From: Rosettibacter sp964572725 | Lineage (GTDB): Bacteria > Bacteroidota > Ignavibacteria > Ignavibacteriales > Melioribacteraceae | Reading direction: 5' to 3' | DNA length: 64,000 nucleotides | NCBI GenBank assembly: GCA_964572725.1 | Contig: CAZNFW010000006.1 | Location: 28,624 to 92,623 of the forward strand | Part shown: positions 45,145 through 54,282 of the stretch, piece by piece | How positions within the stretch are numbered: the first letter of the stretch is position 1 | Layout of the letters: each line of letters starts with the position of its first letter | Program-made: the position numbers and the translations under genes | Notes under the pieces: generated by a model | The model's database searches: none | What the model saw: only the letters and a program-made list of their open reading frames with translations | What the model was told of the DNA's origin: nothing

Positions 45145-47487
45145 TTAAAATCTTGCACTTATGCCAATACTTGGAATTATGGGAAGCATATTAACATTTT
45201 TCACTTCTAATTGAATAATGCTATCATCTTTAATCTTCTCATCATAAAAAATGAACCAGACATTTTTTCTGTTTAGCAGATTAAATATTTGTAAGTAAGG
45301 AGAAAGTGACCATCCCTTGTATTGAATTTCATAATTAATACTCAAATCCAATCGTGCATAATATGGCAATCTATATTTATTAATTGAAGATGGATAAAGA
45401 GCAATGCTGTATAAATTTATATTCCAATCCGGGACTGGATTTGCAATATAAATTGATGATGGAAGTGTAATTGGTTGTCCTGAAAAATAAGTAAGGTTAA
45501 ATCCTACCAACCATTTTTTATTTGTGTAATTTGATGTTCCATTAATTTCATTTAAAAAATCATTAATATTAAAATTTGCAACAAAGTTTATTGCATGAGT
45601 TCTATCATGCCTTGGGGGAAATGGTATACCTTTATTTGTATTGTCAATTTTATATTTTGTTTTAGAAAAAGAATAAGCAAACCATCCTGTTAAAGCTCCT
45701 AAATCTTTTCTAATTAATAATTCGATTCCTTTAGAATTTCCATCGCCTCTAAAAAATATATTTTTTTGTGAACCATAAATAGGATAGTTTTCTTGAGTAT
45801 ATCCAATAGGTTCAATATCAACATATAAATTTGGATTGAGTGAATAAATATTATGATAAGTTTTATAGTATGCTTCAATTTCTAATTCTGCTTTTCCAAA
45901 AATTTCTCTTTGATAGCTTAAAATATAATGTAACGAATTTGAGCCTTTAATATATTCATCTGCGCTTGTCCAGATACTTGTCATAAAAACTCTTGGGATT
46001 CTGTGAGCATATTGGTGATAGAGACCAGTTGAGAATTTAATATTGCTTTTGTTGTCAATTCGATACTTAGCAGAAAATCTCGGGTCGAAACTGTCATAAT
46101 TTTTTGTTGAAATATAATGATCGTATCTTATTCCTGTTTCAAAATTCAGCAGCGGAGTTGGACTCCAGCTGTTCGTTATATAAAGCGAATAAAGTTTTGG
46201 ATGTCTTGATACATCAATTTTATTTCTGAATATATTTTCCTTAAAAAATCCGGAGGCGTTTTTTAATTCAAATCCAAATTTGAAATTAAGTTTATCATTA
46301 TGAAAATATTCAAGCGCACCTTTCAGTGTAATATCATCAATATGATTTTGTTCATTGAGTTCAGCTTCATTAAAATCAAAATTAGAAAAAAATTGACTGT
46401 ATGTTAACCAGAAATTCCCAAAAAGCTTTGGATTAATTATTGTTCTCCAATTTATACTGCCTGTTCTATTTCCCCATTTGTAATTAAATCCAAAAGATTC
46501 AGAACGATTTTTATCAAAAACAAAGTTGAGATTATCAACACCGCCATAAAAACTTATACTTAACTTGTTAGATTTATCAATATCAAAAAAAGCTTTCAGA
46601 TTTCCGTCCAAAAAGTAATAATCAGGTATATCATCAAATATTTTTGCTACTGTCTGGTCAAGATAAGTTCTTCTCAAAGAACCAGAAAGTGAACCAAAGT
46701 TACCAAGCGGAGCTTGAAGTGTTGTATTTAATGTCAATAAACTTAAAGAAGCTTTTCCTTCGAAATTATTTCTGTTGCCGTCGTTGTTTGTAATATTAAT
46801 CACCGATGATAATCTCCCTCCATATTCTGCACCAAATCCGCCTTTGTATACTTCTACTTTTTTAATTGCATCTGTGTTAAAAGTTGAAAATAAACCAAAA
46901 GCATGTTCGGGATTATAAACATCTGTTCCATCTAAAAGAAAAAGATTTTGGTCTGGTGTTCCTCCTCTCACATAAATTGCTGATGAAAAATCTGAAAGTG
47001 GAACTATACCGGGTAAACTCTGCAGTGTTCTTAGTAAATCTGCTTCAACTACCTGAGGTACTTTACTTATCTGAGCAGGAGTAATTTCTATTTTAGAAAC
47101 AGGCTTGTTATATAATTTATCTACAATATTTATAGAATCTGCAGATACAACAATTTCCTCGCTTAATATTGCTGTCGGGGTTAATCTTATATCAAGTCTT
47201 TTAGATTCATTAGCTTTTAAAAATATCTTTTGATTATAAGTATTAAAACCGACATAACTTACAATCAATTCATAATTTCCCGGTGTAATACGAGGGATTA
47301 CATAATAGCCGCTTAGATTTGTACTTGTTCCTAAGTTAACTCCTTTGAGATATACATTTGCACCAATTAATACTTCGCCTGTTGAAGAATCATAAACAAA
47401 TCCGCTCAAGGAAGCATAACCAGTTTGAGCAAAAATTTTATCTAATAGAAAACTGCATATAACAATAACAAATATGAATTTTTTCAT
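45145..47487 (-). CDS. TonB-dependent receptor with CarboxypepD_reg-like N-domain
   Basis: 780 residues. After a signal peptide (ends KIFAQ) comes a beta-sandwich (ASLSGFVYDSSTGEVLIGAN, VYLKGVNLGTSTNLSGYYVI), then a plug domain (LRTLQSLPGIVPLSDFSSAI, YVRGGTPDQNLFLLDGTDVY). The barrel runs to the final strand, IPSIGISARF. Such receptors import a large substrate across the outer membrane using TonB energy. The type with a DUF4249 partner is characteristic of Bacteroidota-like bacteria. No TonB box or sigma/anti-sigma pair is visible nearby. It is followed by DUF4249. Confidence 0.9.
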   Translation of the reverse strand: MKKFIFVIVICSFLLDKIFAQTGYASLSGFVYDSSTGEVLIGANVYLKGVNLGTSTNLSGYYVIPRITPGNYELIVSYVGFNTYNQKIFLKANESKRLDIRLTPTAILSEEIVVSADSINIVDKLYNKPVSKIEITPAQISKVPQVVEADLLRTLQSLPGIVPLSDFSSAIYVRGGTPDQNLFLLDGTDVYNPEHAFGLFSTFNTDAIKKVEVYKGGFGAEYGGRLSSVINITNNDGNRNNFEGKASLSLLTLNTTLQAPLGNFGSLSGSLRRTYLDQTVAKIFDDIPDYYFLDGNLKAFFDIDKSNKLSISFYGGVDNLNFVFDKNRSESFGFNYKWGNRTGSINWRTIINPKLFGNFWLTYSQFFSNFDFNEAELNEQNHIDDITLKGALEYFHNDKLNFKFGFELKNASGFFKENIFRNKIDVSRHPKLYSLYITNSWSPTPLLNFETGIRYDHYISTKNYDSFDPRFSAKYRIDNKSNIKFSTGLYHQYAHRIPRVFMTSIWTSADEYIKGSNSLHYILSYQREIFGKAELEIEAYYKTYHNIYSLNPNLYVDIEPIGYTQENYPIYGSQKNIFFRGDGNSKGIELLIRKDLGALTGWFAYSFSKTKYKIDNTNKGIPFPPRHDRTHAINFVANFNINDFLNEINGTSNYTNKKWLVGFNLTYFSGQPITLPSSIYIANPVPDWNINLYSIALYPSSINKYRLPYYARLDLSINYEIQYKGWSLSPYLQIFNLLNRKNVWFIFYDEKIKDDSIIQLEVKNVNMLPIIPSIGISARF

Positions 47488-47738
47488 AAATGAAAATCAG
47501 GTAATTATAATAATCAATACTAACTTTATCAAAATAAAAATTTTAATACATTACCTATAAAATAATAAATTAATTTCAAAGCATGAGATACTATCAATTG
47601 AAGTTTTAAAACAACTAAAATAAAAATTAAAATTTATCTCTCTTTGTGAAAAAAATATTTGTAATTTATACAGGATAATTAATCACATAAAAGAATTTAA
47701 CCATACGGTTCTTTTTATAATTATTTATTGGGTGAAAT

Positions 47739-49112
47739 ATGAAAACTATAATTGAACCTTTCAAAATCAAATCTGTTGAACCAATTAAGTTTACAACCAA
47801 AGAAGAGAGAATAAAAATTTTACAGGATGCCGGATACAATACTTTTTTGATTCGCTCGGAGGATGTGATAATTGATTTACTCACCGACAGTGGAACTTCT
47901 GCCATGAGCTCAGAACAATGGAGCGGAATAATGAAAGGAGATGAATCATATGCTGGTGCCAAAAGTTTTTTCCGATTCGAAGTAGCTGTCAAAAAAATTA
48001 CAAATCACAACTTTATAATTCCTACTCATCAAGGAAGAGCAGCAGAAAAAATTTTATTTTCTATATTTGGCGGCAAAGGCAAATATTTTATAAGCAATAC
48101 TTTTTTCGATACAACAAGAGCAAACATTGAATTTACAGGAGCTGAGGCTGTTGATTTGTTATGTGAAGAAGGAAAGCATACAGATTTAAAAGCACCTTTC
48201 AAAGGGAATATGGATGTCAATGCTCTTGAAGAATTTATTCAAAAAGTTGGAAAAGAAAATATTCCGCTCGTCATGTTAACAATTACAAACAATTCAGGTG
48301 GAGGACAGCCTGTATCAATGCAAAATATAAAAGATGTAAGAAATATTTGTAATAAATACAATATTCCTTTCTTCTTTGATGCATGCCGTTTTGCCGAAAA
48401 TGCTTACTTCATAAAATTAAGAGAAGAAGGTTATAAAGAAAAACCGGTTATTGAAATCGTTCGGGAAATGTTTTCTTATGTCGATGGTTCAACTATGAGC
48501 GCAAAGAAAGATTCACTTGTAAATATTGGCGGATGGCTTTCATTAAATGACGAAGAATTAGCAATGAAATGCCGAAATCTACTGATTGTAACGGAAGGAT
48601 TTCCAACATATGGAGGTTTAGCAGGCAGAGATTTAGAAGCCATTGCTCAGGGTCTGGAAGAAGTTGTGGATGAACATTATCTTCAATATAGAATTCGAAG
48701 CATCGAATATCTTGGAGAAAAATTATTAAACGAAGATGTCCCGATAATTGAACCTCCCGGCGGTCATGCAATTTATCTTGATGCAAAGAGATTTACTCCT
48801 CACATACCTCCGGAACAATATCCCGGACAATCAATTGTATGTGAACTTTATATCGAAGGGGGTTTAAGAACTACTGAGATTGGTTCTGTTATGTTTGGTA
48901 AATATGATAAACAAACCGGGAAATTAATTCCAGCAATGATGGAACTGGTTCGCCTTGCAATTCCAAGAAGAGTTTATACTCAAAGTCACATTGATTATGT
49001 TGCAGAAGTTGTAACTGAAGTTTATAAGATGAGAAATAAATTAAAAGGGTATAAAATTGTTTATGAGGCACCAATGCTCAGGCATTTTACTGCAAGATTT
49101 CAGCCCCTGTAA
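47739..49112 (+). CDS. tnaA: Tryptophanase (beta-eliminating lyase)
   Basis: 457 residues, normal for the tryptophanase/tyrosine phenol-lyase family. PEPFKIK-like IEPFKIKSVEPIKFTTKEER, LLTDSGTSAMSSEQWSGIMK and the PLP lysine Lys257 in TMSAKKDSLVNIGG are present. Where tyrosine phenol-lyase has Arg and Phe in its specificity sites, this protein has TTEIGSV and LRHFTARF, as tryptophanase does, so cleavage of tryptophan to indole, pyruvate and ammonia is favoured. No leader peptide like TnaC is seen in the 251-bp upstream region. It is followed 18 bp later by a DUF4905-like gene. Confidence 0.85.
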   Translation: MKTIIEPFKIKSVEPIKFTTKEERIKILQDAGYNTFLIRSEDVIIDLLTDSGTSAMSSEQWSGIMKGDESYAGAKSFFRFEVAVKKITNHNFIIPTHQGRAAEKILFSIFGGKGKYFISNTFFDTTRANIEFTGAEAVDLLCEEGKHTDLKAPFKGNMDVNALEEFIQKVGKENIPLVMLTITNNSGGGQPVSMQNIKDVRNICNKYNIPFFFDACRFAENAYFIKLREEGYKEKPVIEIVREMFSYVDGSTMSAKKDSLVNIGGWLSLNDEELAMKCRNLLIVTEGFPTYGGLAGRDLEAIAQGLEEVVDEHYLQYRIRSIEYLGEKLLNEDVPIIEPPGGHAIYLDAKRFTPHIPPEQYPGQSIVCELYIEGGLRTTEIGSVMFGKYDKQTGKLIPAMMELVRLAIPRRVYTQSHIDYVAEVVTEVYKMRNKLKGYKIVYEAPMLRHFTARFQPL

Positions 49113-49130
49113 TTTGAGATGGAGTAAAAA

Positions 49131-49949
49131 ATGAATATAAAAAAATATTTTTCGCAGGATTTTAATAATCAAATATGGAGATTATTAATTTCTGATAAAG
49201 ATAAATTAATAATCGAAACCCGCAACCCAAATACAAAGGAAGCTTTTTTTGATTGCTTTGATATTAACAACAAAAAATTCTTATTCTCTAATTTTCAGCT
49301 TGATGAAAAATATTATATCGGAATAGAAACAGTTTACAAAGAAATAATTTACTTCCATAAATTTCCAAAACCTGATTTGCCAAACCACAAAGAAATAATT
49401 GCTTTCGATATCAACACTCAAAAAATTTTATGGACAAACTGTGAACTTAGTTTTCTTTTTGCTTATGATGATAAAATATTTGCATACAAACAGGGATTTG
49501 AAGAAAGATATTTCTTCGCACTAAATTATCTTGAAGGAATTTTAGTCAATGATTTCGGAAATGATTATTTAAAAGTAAATTCGTTGAGACGTGAATCAGA
49601 AAACTTGAAAGATTATAGTCACTATATTTTTCCACAAGTATATTTAAACGAAAACCAAAATATTCCCCAAATTATTAATGATTATTTCTCAAAGATAAAC
49701 TTGATTGGAGAAATTGAATATGGGATTTATAATAATCTGTTTCTTTTAAGTTATCATACACAAAATCAATTGGGGAATCTAAAAAATAATTTTATTGCAA
49801 TTGACATGCTTAATAATAAAATTAAAATATCAAAAGTTCTTAATGAAAACACAAAATCGTTCATGACCGATTCATTTTTTATGTATAAAAATTTTTTAAT
49901 TTTATTAAAAGAAAAAAATGGATTGATTATTTATAAAATGGAACAGTAA
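49131..49949 (+). CDS. DUF4905-like uncharacterised protein
   Basis: 272 residues without a signal peptide. It starts IKKYFSQDFNNQIWRLLISD, then repeated beta-strand units with Asp/Lys turns (FDINNKKFLFSNFQL, FDINTQKILWTNCELSF, KIFAYKQGFEERYFFAL), suggesting a small beta-propeller or similar fold. The N-terminal FNNQIWRLLISDKDKLIIET pattern matches DUF4905 as remembered; I cannot confirm it. It precedes the AMMECR1 gene by 2 bp and follows tryptophanase by 18 bp, so it belongs to the same transcript. Confidence 0.55.
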   Translation: MNIKKYFSQDFNNQIWRLLISDKDKLIIETRNPNTKEAFFDCFDINNKKFLFSNFQLDEKYYIGIETVYKEIIYFHKFPKPDLPNHKEIIAFDINTQKILWTNCELSFLFAYDDKIFAYKQGFEERYFFALNYLEGILVNDFGNDYLKVNSLRRESENLKDYSHYIFPQVYLNENQNIPQIINDYFSKINLIGEIEYGIYNNLFLLSYHTQNQLGNLKNNFIAIDMLNNKIKISKVLNENTKSFMTDSFFMYKNFLILLKEKNGLIIYKMEQ

Positions 49950-49951
49950 AA

Positions 49952-50515
49952 ATGGAACTTTCATTAGAAGAAAAAAAAATTCTTCTTAAAGCTGCTCGCA
50001 CGGCAATAAACTCAATTTTTACAGGCGAAGAAGTTCCACAACCTGATTATGAAAAATATCCTTCACTAAAATCGAAAGCTGGTGCTTTTGTTACACTAAC
50101 AGAATTTGGAAAACTGCGCGGCTGTATTGGTTACATAATTTCTGATAAATCACTTTACGAAACAGTTTGTGATGCTGCAGTAAGCGCAGCCATAAACGAC
50201 CCAAGATTTCCACCTGTCCGACAATCTGAACTTGATAATATTGAAATTGAAATATCTGTTTTATCAGAACCATTTCAATTGAACAGTTATGATGAAATTA
50301 TTGTTGGTAAACATGGTTTAATACTCGAAGAAAAAGGCAGACGAGGATTATTGCTGCCTCAAGTTCCAATTGAACATAACATGAACAAAGAACAATTCCT
50401 TGATGCGATTTGTCAAAAAACCGGTTTTCCTGCTGGATACTGGAGAACAAAACAATTAAAATTAAGTGGCTTTACTGCTCTTGTATTCAACGAGAAAGAA
50501 CTGGAGGGAAAATGA
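49952..50515 (+). CDS. AMMECR1-domain protein (AmmeMemoRadiSam system A)
   Basis: 187 residues, one complete AMMECR1 domain: GAFVTLTEFGKLRGCIGYI with the conserved LRGCIG hexapeptide, SAAINDPRFPPVRQSEL, and LLLPQVPIEHNMNKEQFLDA. The family is conserved from bacteria to humans and is uncharacterised, although NCBI protein families group it with Memo and a radical-SAM enzyme. Its stop overlaps the Memo start as ATGA, so they are translationally coupled. No radical-SAM enzyme is found in this window. Confidence 0.92.
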   Translation: MELSLEEKKILLKAARTAINSIFTGEEVPQPDYEKYPSLKSKAGAFVTLTEFGKLRGCIGYIISDKSLYETVCDAAVSAAINDPRFPPVRQSELDNIEIEISVLSEPFQLNSYDEIIVGKHGLILEEKGRRGLLLPQVPIEHNMNKEQFLDAICQKTGFPAGYWRTKQLKLSGFTALVFNEKELEGK

Positions 50516-51330
50516 AACAAGTGAGAGAACCATCAGTTGCAGGTATGTTTTATCCTTCTTCGCCTTCTAAGTTAAGAGAAGAGATTCAAATTCTTCTTGA
50601 TACATCCATACTATCAGAAAATATAGAAAATATCACAGGCATAGTATCACCGCATGCAGGATATATTTATTCGGGAAAAACAGCAGCTTATGCATACAAT
50701 GCAATTAAAAACAAAGATTACAAAACAGTAATAATTATTTCTCCAAGTCATCGAGAATATTTTGCCGGAATTTCAATTTATAATGGAGATGCTTACAAAA
50801 CACCACTTGGAGAAGTTGAAATTGATAAAAACATTGCTTCTCAATTAATAAGTGGAAGTAAAATTATTTTCGAGGGGATTCAAGGACACCGCTCCGAACA
50901 TGCTGTAGAAGTTCAAATTCCTTTTCTTCAAATGGTTCTTGATGATTTTAAAATTGTCCCAATTGTTATGGGTGATCAAAACCGCATATTTGTTTATGAA
51001 CTTGCTGAAAAACTTTCCAGAGTTATTAACAACCAGACATTAATTGTTGCAAGTTCAGATTTGTCTCACTACTATTCAAAACGAACTGCAAATGAATTAG
51101 ATTCAGTTATTGAAAAACATATTCAAAATTTTGATTACGAAGGATTACAAAGAGATTTAGAAAATAACAGATGCGAAGCCTGCGGCGGCGGCGCTATTGT
51201 TGCATTAATGAGAACTGCTGACTTAATTAATAAGAAAAAATCTAAGGTGCTGCATCGCTCTGATTCTGGTGATGTTTCGGGTGATAATTCTGAAGTAGTA
51301 GGTTATTTATCTGCTGCAATTTATAATTAA
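50512..51330 (+). CDS. Memo-like protein (AmmeMemoRadiSam system B)
   Basis: 272 residues from the ATG at 50512 inside the AMMECR1 end; a longer frame starting at 50410 is an artefact. It begins VREPSVAGMFYPSSPSKLRE, typical of Memo. Metal-ligand candidates are His48 (SPHAGYIYSG), His80 (SPSHREYF) and Cys224 (CEACGGGAI). Later text is ASSDLSHYYS and SDSGDVSGD. Memo is related to iron-dependent extradiol dioxygenases. Cytoplasmic. The carbonic anhydrase gene follows 40 bp later. Confidence 0.93.
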   Translation: MKQVREPSVAGMFYPSSPSKLREEIQILLDTSILSENIENITGIVSPHAGYIYSGKTAAYAYNAIKNKDYKTVIIISPSHREYFAGISIYNGDAYKTPLGEVEIDKNIASQLISGSKIIFEGIQGHRSEHAVEVQIPFLQMVLDDFKIVPIVMGDQNRIFVYELAEKLSRVINNQTLIVASSDLSHYYSKRTANELDSVIEKHIQNFDYEGLQRDLENNRCEACGGGAIVALMRTADLINKKKSKVLHRSDSGDVSGDNSEVVGYLSAAIYN

Positions 51331-51370
51331 ACACACTATTATTTTCCTACTTTCAATTACGGTGATAAGT

Positions 51371-51997
51371 ATGAGTAAACTTGAACATTTATTCGAAAGA
51401 AATCTCAAGTGGGCTGAAAATATTAAAAAATTAGACCATGATTTTTTCAATAAACTCTCAAAGCAACAAAAACCAGAATATTTATGGATTGGATGTTCGG
51501 ATAGCCGTGTGCCTGCAAATCAAATAGTCGATTTATTGCCGGGAGAAATATTTGTACACAGAAATATTGCAAATGTTGTAGTACATACTGATTTAAATTG
51601 TCTTTCAGTAATACAATACGCAGTAGAAGTACTCGAAGTAAAACATATAATTGTATGTGGACATTATGGTTGTGGTGGAATTAAAGCAGCTCTTGAAAAT
51701 AAAGAACATGGTTTAATTGACAACTGGCTAAGGCATATTAAAGATGTATACCGAATTCATCAAAATAAATTTAATGATATAATTGATGAGAAAAAGAGAT
51801 TGGATTTATTATGCGAATTAAATGTAATCGAACAGGTAGCAAATGTAAGTAACACAACAATAGTTCAAAACGCATGGAAGTCAAAAAAAGAGCTCACAGT
51901 TCATGGATGGATTTACAGTATTGAAAATGGATTATTGAATGATTTGAATGTAAGCATATCAGGAAATAATCAATTAAATCCATTATATAAAGTTTAA
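51371..51997 (+). CDS. Beta-class carbonic anhydrase
   Basis: 208 residues from the ATG at 51371, chosen because GGTGATA at 51361-51367 serves as ribosome-binding site; the upstream GTG lies inside that site. The zinc ligands and active-site pair are all present: Cys42, Asp44 and Arg46 (GCSDSRVPANQ), then His98 and Cys101 (VCGHYGCGG). It interconverts CO2 and bicarbonate in the cytoplasm. It lies between Memo and a DUF5362 membrane gene, 17 bp from the latter. Confidence 0.95.
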   Translation: MSKLEHLFERNLKWAENIKKLDHDFFNKLSKQQKPEYLWIGCSDSRVPANQIVDLLPGEIFVHRNIANVVVHTDLNCLSVIQYAVEVLEVKHIIVCGHYGCGGIKAALENKEHGLIDNWLRHIKDVYRIHQNKFNDIIDEKKRLDLLCELNVIEQVANVSNTTIVQNAWKSKKELTVHGWIYSIENGLLNDLNVSISGNNQLNPLYKV

Positions 51998-52014
51998 TTA
52001 ATAGGAGAATTGTA

Positions 52015-52437
52015 ATGGAACAATTTGAAGGAATTAATCTCGAATCACAATCTAATGAATTTAAACCGATTTCACCATTTCAAATGATTTTTGATAAGAT
52101 GATTAAAGATATGCGTTTTGTAGGAATGTTCACAATTATTTATGGTGCTATAACATGCTTATCAATAATCGGGGCTGTAATTGGTGTTCCAATTATTATA
52201 ATTGGATTAAGAATACGAGAAGCTGCCGACCAATTTGCAATATTCAAAGCTACTAACGAAGCAGCTGCACTTAGAATGGGATTTGAACTGCAGGGAAAAT
52301 TTTTTCGTATTACAAAAATTTTAATAATCATCGGAATAATACTGACATTAATCTGGATTGCTTTAATTATTATATTTATAGCTTCTGGTCTTAATACATT
52401 AATGCAAATGAGAGAATTTGAGTATAATACAATTTAA
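52015..52437 (+). CDS. DUF5362-like membrane protein
   Basis: 140 residues. A polar N-terminus of about 40 residues is followed by two or three hydrophobic helices (FTIIYGAITCLSIIGAVIGV, then PIIIIGLRI; and ILIIIGIILTLIWIALIIIF), with the amphipathic segment IREAADQFAIFKATNEAAAL between them. The layout matches small Bacteroidota DUF5362-type proteins, whose role is unknown. AGGAG at 52003-52007 is a good ribosome-binding site. Shares direction with the carbonic anhydrase gene. Confidence 0.65.
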   Translation: MEQFEGINLESQSNEFKPISPFQMIFDKMIKDMRFVGMFTIIYGAITCLSIIGAVIGVPIIIIGLRIREAADQFAIFKATNEAAALRMGFELQGKFFRITKILIIIGIILTLIWIALIIIFIASGLNTLMQMREFEYNTI

Positions 52438-52513
52438 ATCAATTTGATATTCAATTAATTATATATATGTTTAATTATCAATTAATTATTATTCATTTAT
52501 AAGTGGAGTTTTT

Positions 52514-53068
52514 ATGAAAAAAATATTTATACTCTTTGTTCTATTCAGTGCATATGCTTATGCACAGAATGAACAGCAGATGAATGCATGGATGGAATAT
52601 ATGACTCCCGGTCCTATGCATAAATTATTATCCAATTATGTTGGTTCATGGAATACAGAGATGACAATGTATGATTGGTCAACTGGTGCTTCTTATAAAG
52701 TTGAAGGTACTACAACTACTGAACCCATTTTAGGTAAAAGATATTTTAAAACAACTTACAGTGCAAACATGATGGGCATGCCTTTCGAAGGAATAGCAAT
52801 TGATGGTTACGACAACAAAGAAAAAAAGTTTTACAGCTACTGGATAGATAATATGGGAACAGGAATGATATTAATGAAAGGTGATTATGATGAAAAAACA
52901 AAAACATTTACTTACACTGGAGAATCATTCGATCCTATGACTGGAAAAACAGTAATCTTGCGTTCAGTTACAAGGATTATTGATGATAATAAATTTACAA
53001 ACGAAATGTTTTCCACAATTGATGGAAAAGAATACAAAATGTTTGACGCTGTTTATACTAGAAAATAA
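52514..53068 (+). CDS. Secreted DUF1579 family protein
   Basis: 184 residues with a signal peptide (ends AYAYAQ). The mature part begins with the DUF1579 pattern WMEYMTPGPMHKLLSNYVGS, then WNTEMTMYDWSTGA, IDGYDNKEKKFYSYWIDNMG and FTYTGESFDPMTGKTV. The predicted fold is a lipocalin-like beta barrel that may bind a small hydrophobic ligand in the periplasm. The function is not established. A 76-bp gap with AT-rich inverted text separates it from the DUF5362 gene. A long-stem hairpin follows. Confidence 0.85.
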   Translation: MKKIFILFVLFSAYAYAQNEQQMNAWMEYMTPGPMHKLLSNYVGSWNTEMTMYDWSTGASYKVEGTTTTEPILGKRYFKTTYSANMMGMPFEGIAIDGYDNKEKKFYSYWIDNMGTGMILMKGDYDEKTKTFTYTGESFDPMTGKTVILRSVTRIIDDNKFTNEMFSTIDGKEYKMFDAVYTRK

Positions 53069-53088
53069 ATTCATGCAATAAAATTTAT

Positions 53089-53143
53089 GGGGCACAGAAA
53101 AGTTATATAAGCAATGCTTTGAAAAATTTTTACCTGTGCCCCG
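53089..53143. terminator. Long-looped stem between convergent genes
   Basis: GGGGCACAG at 53089-53097 pairs perfectly with CTGTGCCCC at 53134-53142, with a 36-base AT-rich loop holding a minor AAGC-AAT-GCTT hairpin. It lies between the DUF1579 stop and the convergent repeat-protein gene and is followed by GTTTGTTAATTTTTT. A bidirectional terminator is likely; the long loop makes it atypical. Confidence 0.55.
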
Positions 53144-53165
53144 TTTGTTAATTTTTTATTCCCAA

Positions 53166-54215
53166 TTAAAAGTGAAGATTTATAAAAGGCAGAACTTTTG
53201 AAATTCCTCTGTTATTTTTTGCAATATTGATTAATCCAAGCTGAACACCTCTTAATTCATCAGCAACATTCAAAATTCCTATGACCAATCCTTTTTGAGT
53301 TCCTTCGATTCTATGATACGATGCTATTGATATTCCATAGAAATTATTAACCTCTACCCAACCCGGAGTAATATTTAAACCGTAAAATTCTTCTGCTTCC
53401 ATCTTATAGCAGGAAAAATTAATCCCCTTAATTACCCCTTTTGAAAATGTAGCTAAAATTGCTTGATTTAATCCATAAATATCACCTCTGCTGACTAAAG
53501 CTAAACCTCCTAAATTAATTCCTTTTATACCTTCCTTTGATACAATTGCGAGCCCACTTATGTTAATTCCACTAACACTTCCACTTGATACTAATGCAAG
53601 TCCACTAATATTAATTCCACTAACATTACCTTTCGAAACGAGTGCAAGTCCGCCAATACTAATCCCATTAATATTTTTGCTGTTAACGATAGCCAATCCA
53701 CCAATGTTAATTCCAGAAATATCGCTTTTTGCTACAGTTGCAAAACCACCAAAATTAAGACCTGCAATTTTATCTTTTGCTACAATTGCAAGACCACCAA
53801 AGTTAAACCCTTCTAATTTTCCACCAACAGCTGCAATAGTTCCAATATTAATTCCTCTTAAATTTTTTTTGCCTAATACTGCAGCTAAGCCAAAAGATAA
53901 TCCATTAATATTTTTTGCTGCTGGGGCAAGTCCAATTGCTATACCATTAATAGTTGATGACGGAATTTCTTCTGGTTTCCACAAAGCAATATTAATTCCA
54001 TTAATTTTTCTAACCTCACAATCTGAGATATTAATTCTGATTCCATTCCAGTATTCTGAATTCCCAAAACTTATACCTGTAGATGCAATTCCAATATCTA
54101 AACTTGAGTGGGAACATTTTACTTCTGAAGAGTCATCATCACTAAAAAATTCTTGTGCATAATTATTTATTGAATACATAAATAAAATTAAAAAAAGTAT
54201 GATTGAACGTGTCAT
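53166..54215 (-). CDS. Secreted solenoid protein of 16-residue GINIGGLA repeats
   Basis: 349 residues with a signal peptide (ends NNYAQ). About 13 tandem repeats of 14-16 residues occupy residues 70-310. The consensus is G-[IL]-N-[IF]-[GS]-G-L-A-x-V-S-K-x-x-I-x, as in GINIGGLAIVNSKNIN, GISIGGLALVSKGNVS and GINISGLALVSSGSVS. The pattern suggests a regular beta-solenoid. Related repeats are known from surface proteins such as the LA_2272-type of Leptospira (from memory). Central units are nearly identical in DNA with a 48-bp period (53540-53690). The function is unknown; the envelope is likely. Confidence 0.75.
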   Translation of the reverse strand: MTRSIILFLILFMYSINNYAQEFFSDDDSSEVKCSHSSLDIGIASTGISFGNSEYWNGIRINISDCEVRKINGINIALWKPEEIPSSTINGIAIGLAPAAKNINGLSFGLAAVLGKKNLRGINIGTIAAVGGKLEGFNFGGLAIVAKDKIAGLNFGGFATVAKSDISGINIGGLAIVNSKNINGISIGGLALVSKGNVSGINISGLALVSSGSVSGINISGLAIVSKEGIKGINLGGLALVSRGDIYGLNQAILATFSKGVIKGINFSCYKMEAEEFYGLNITPGWVEVNNFYGISIASYHRIEGTQKGLVIGILNVADELRGVQLGLINIAKNNRGISKVLPFINLHF

Positions 54216-54282
54216 TTCTCTTTCTCCAACTTATTGGCAGTGATTTAGACTGATAAAACCCTCAAAGAGTTACATCATCATG

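Noticed and set aside
47488..47738. Possible tnaC-type leader peptide before tryptophanase
   Set aside because: No short frame with a ribosome-binding site and a Trp codon was found; only a weak AACC/GGTT hairpin near 47700 was seen.
53560..54162. 200-codon forward frame rich in Pro, Ile and Leu
   Set aside because: Mirror frame of the 16-residue repeat protein; the repeat DNA keeps the opposite frame open.
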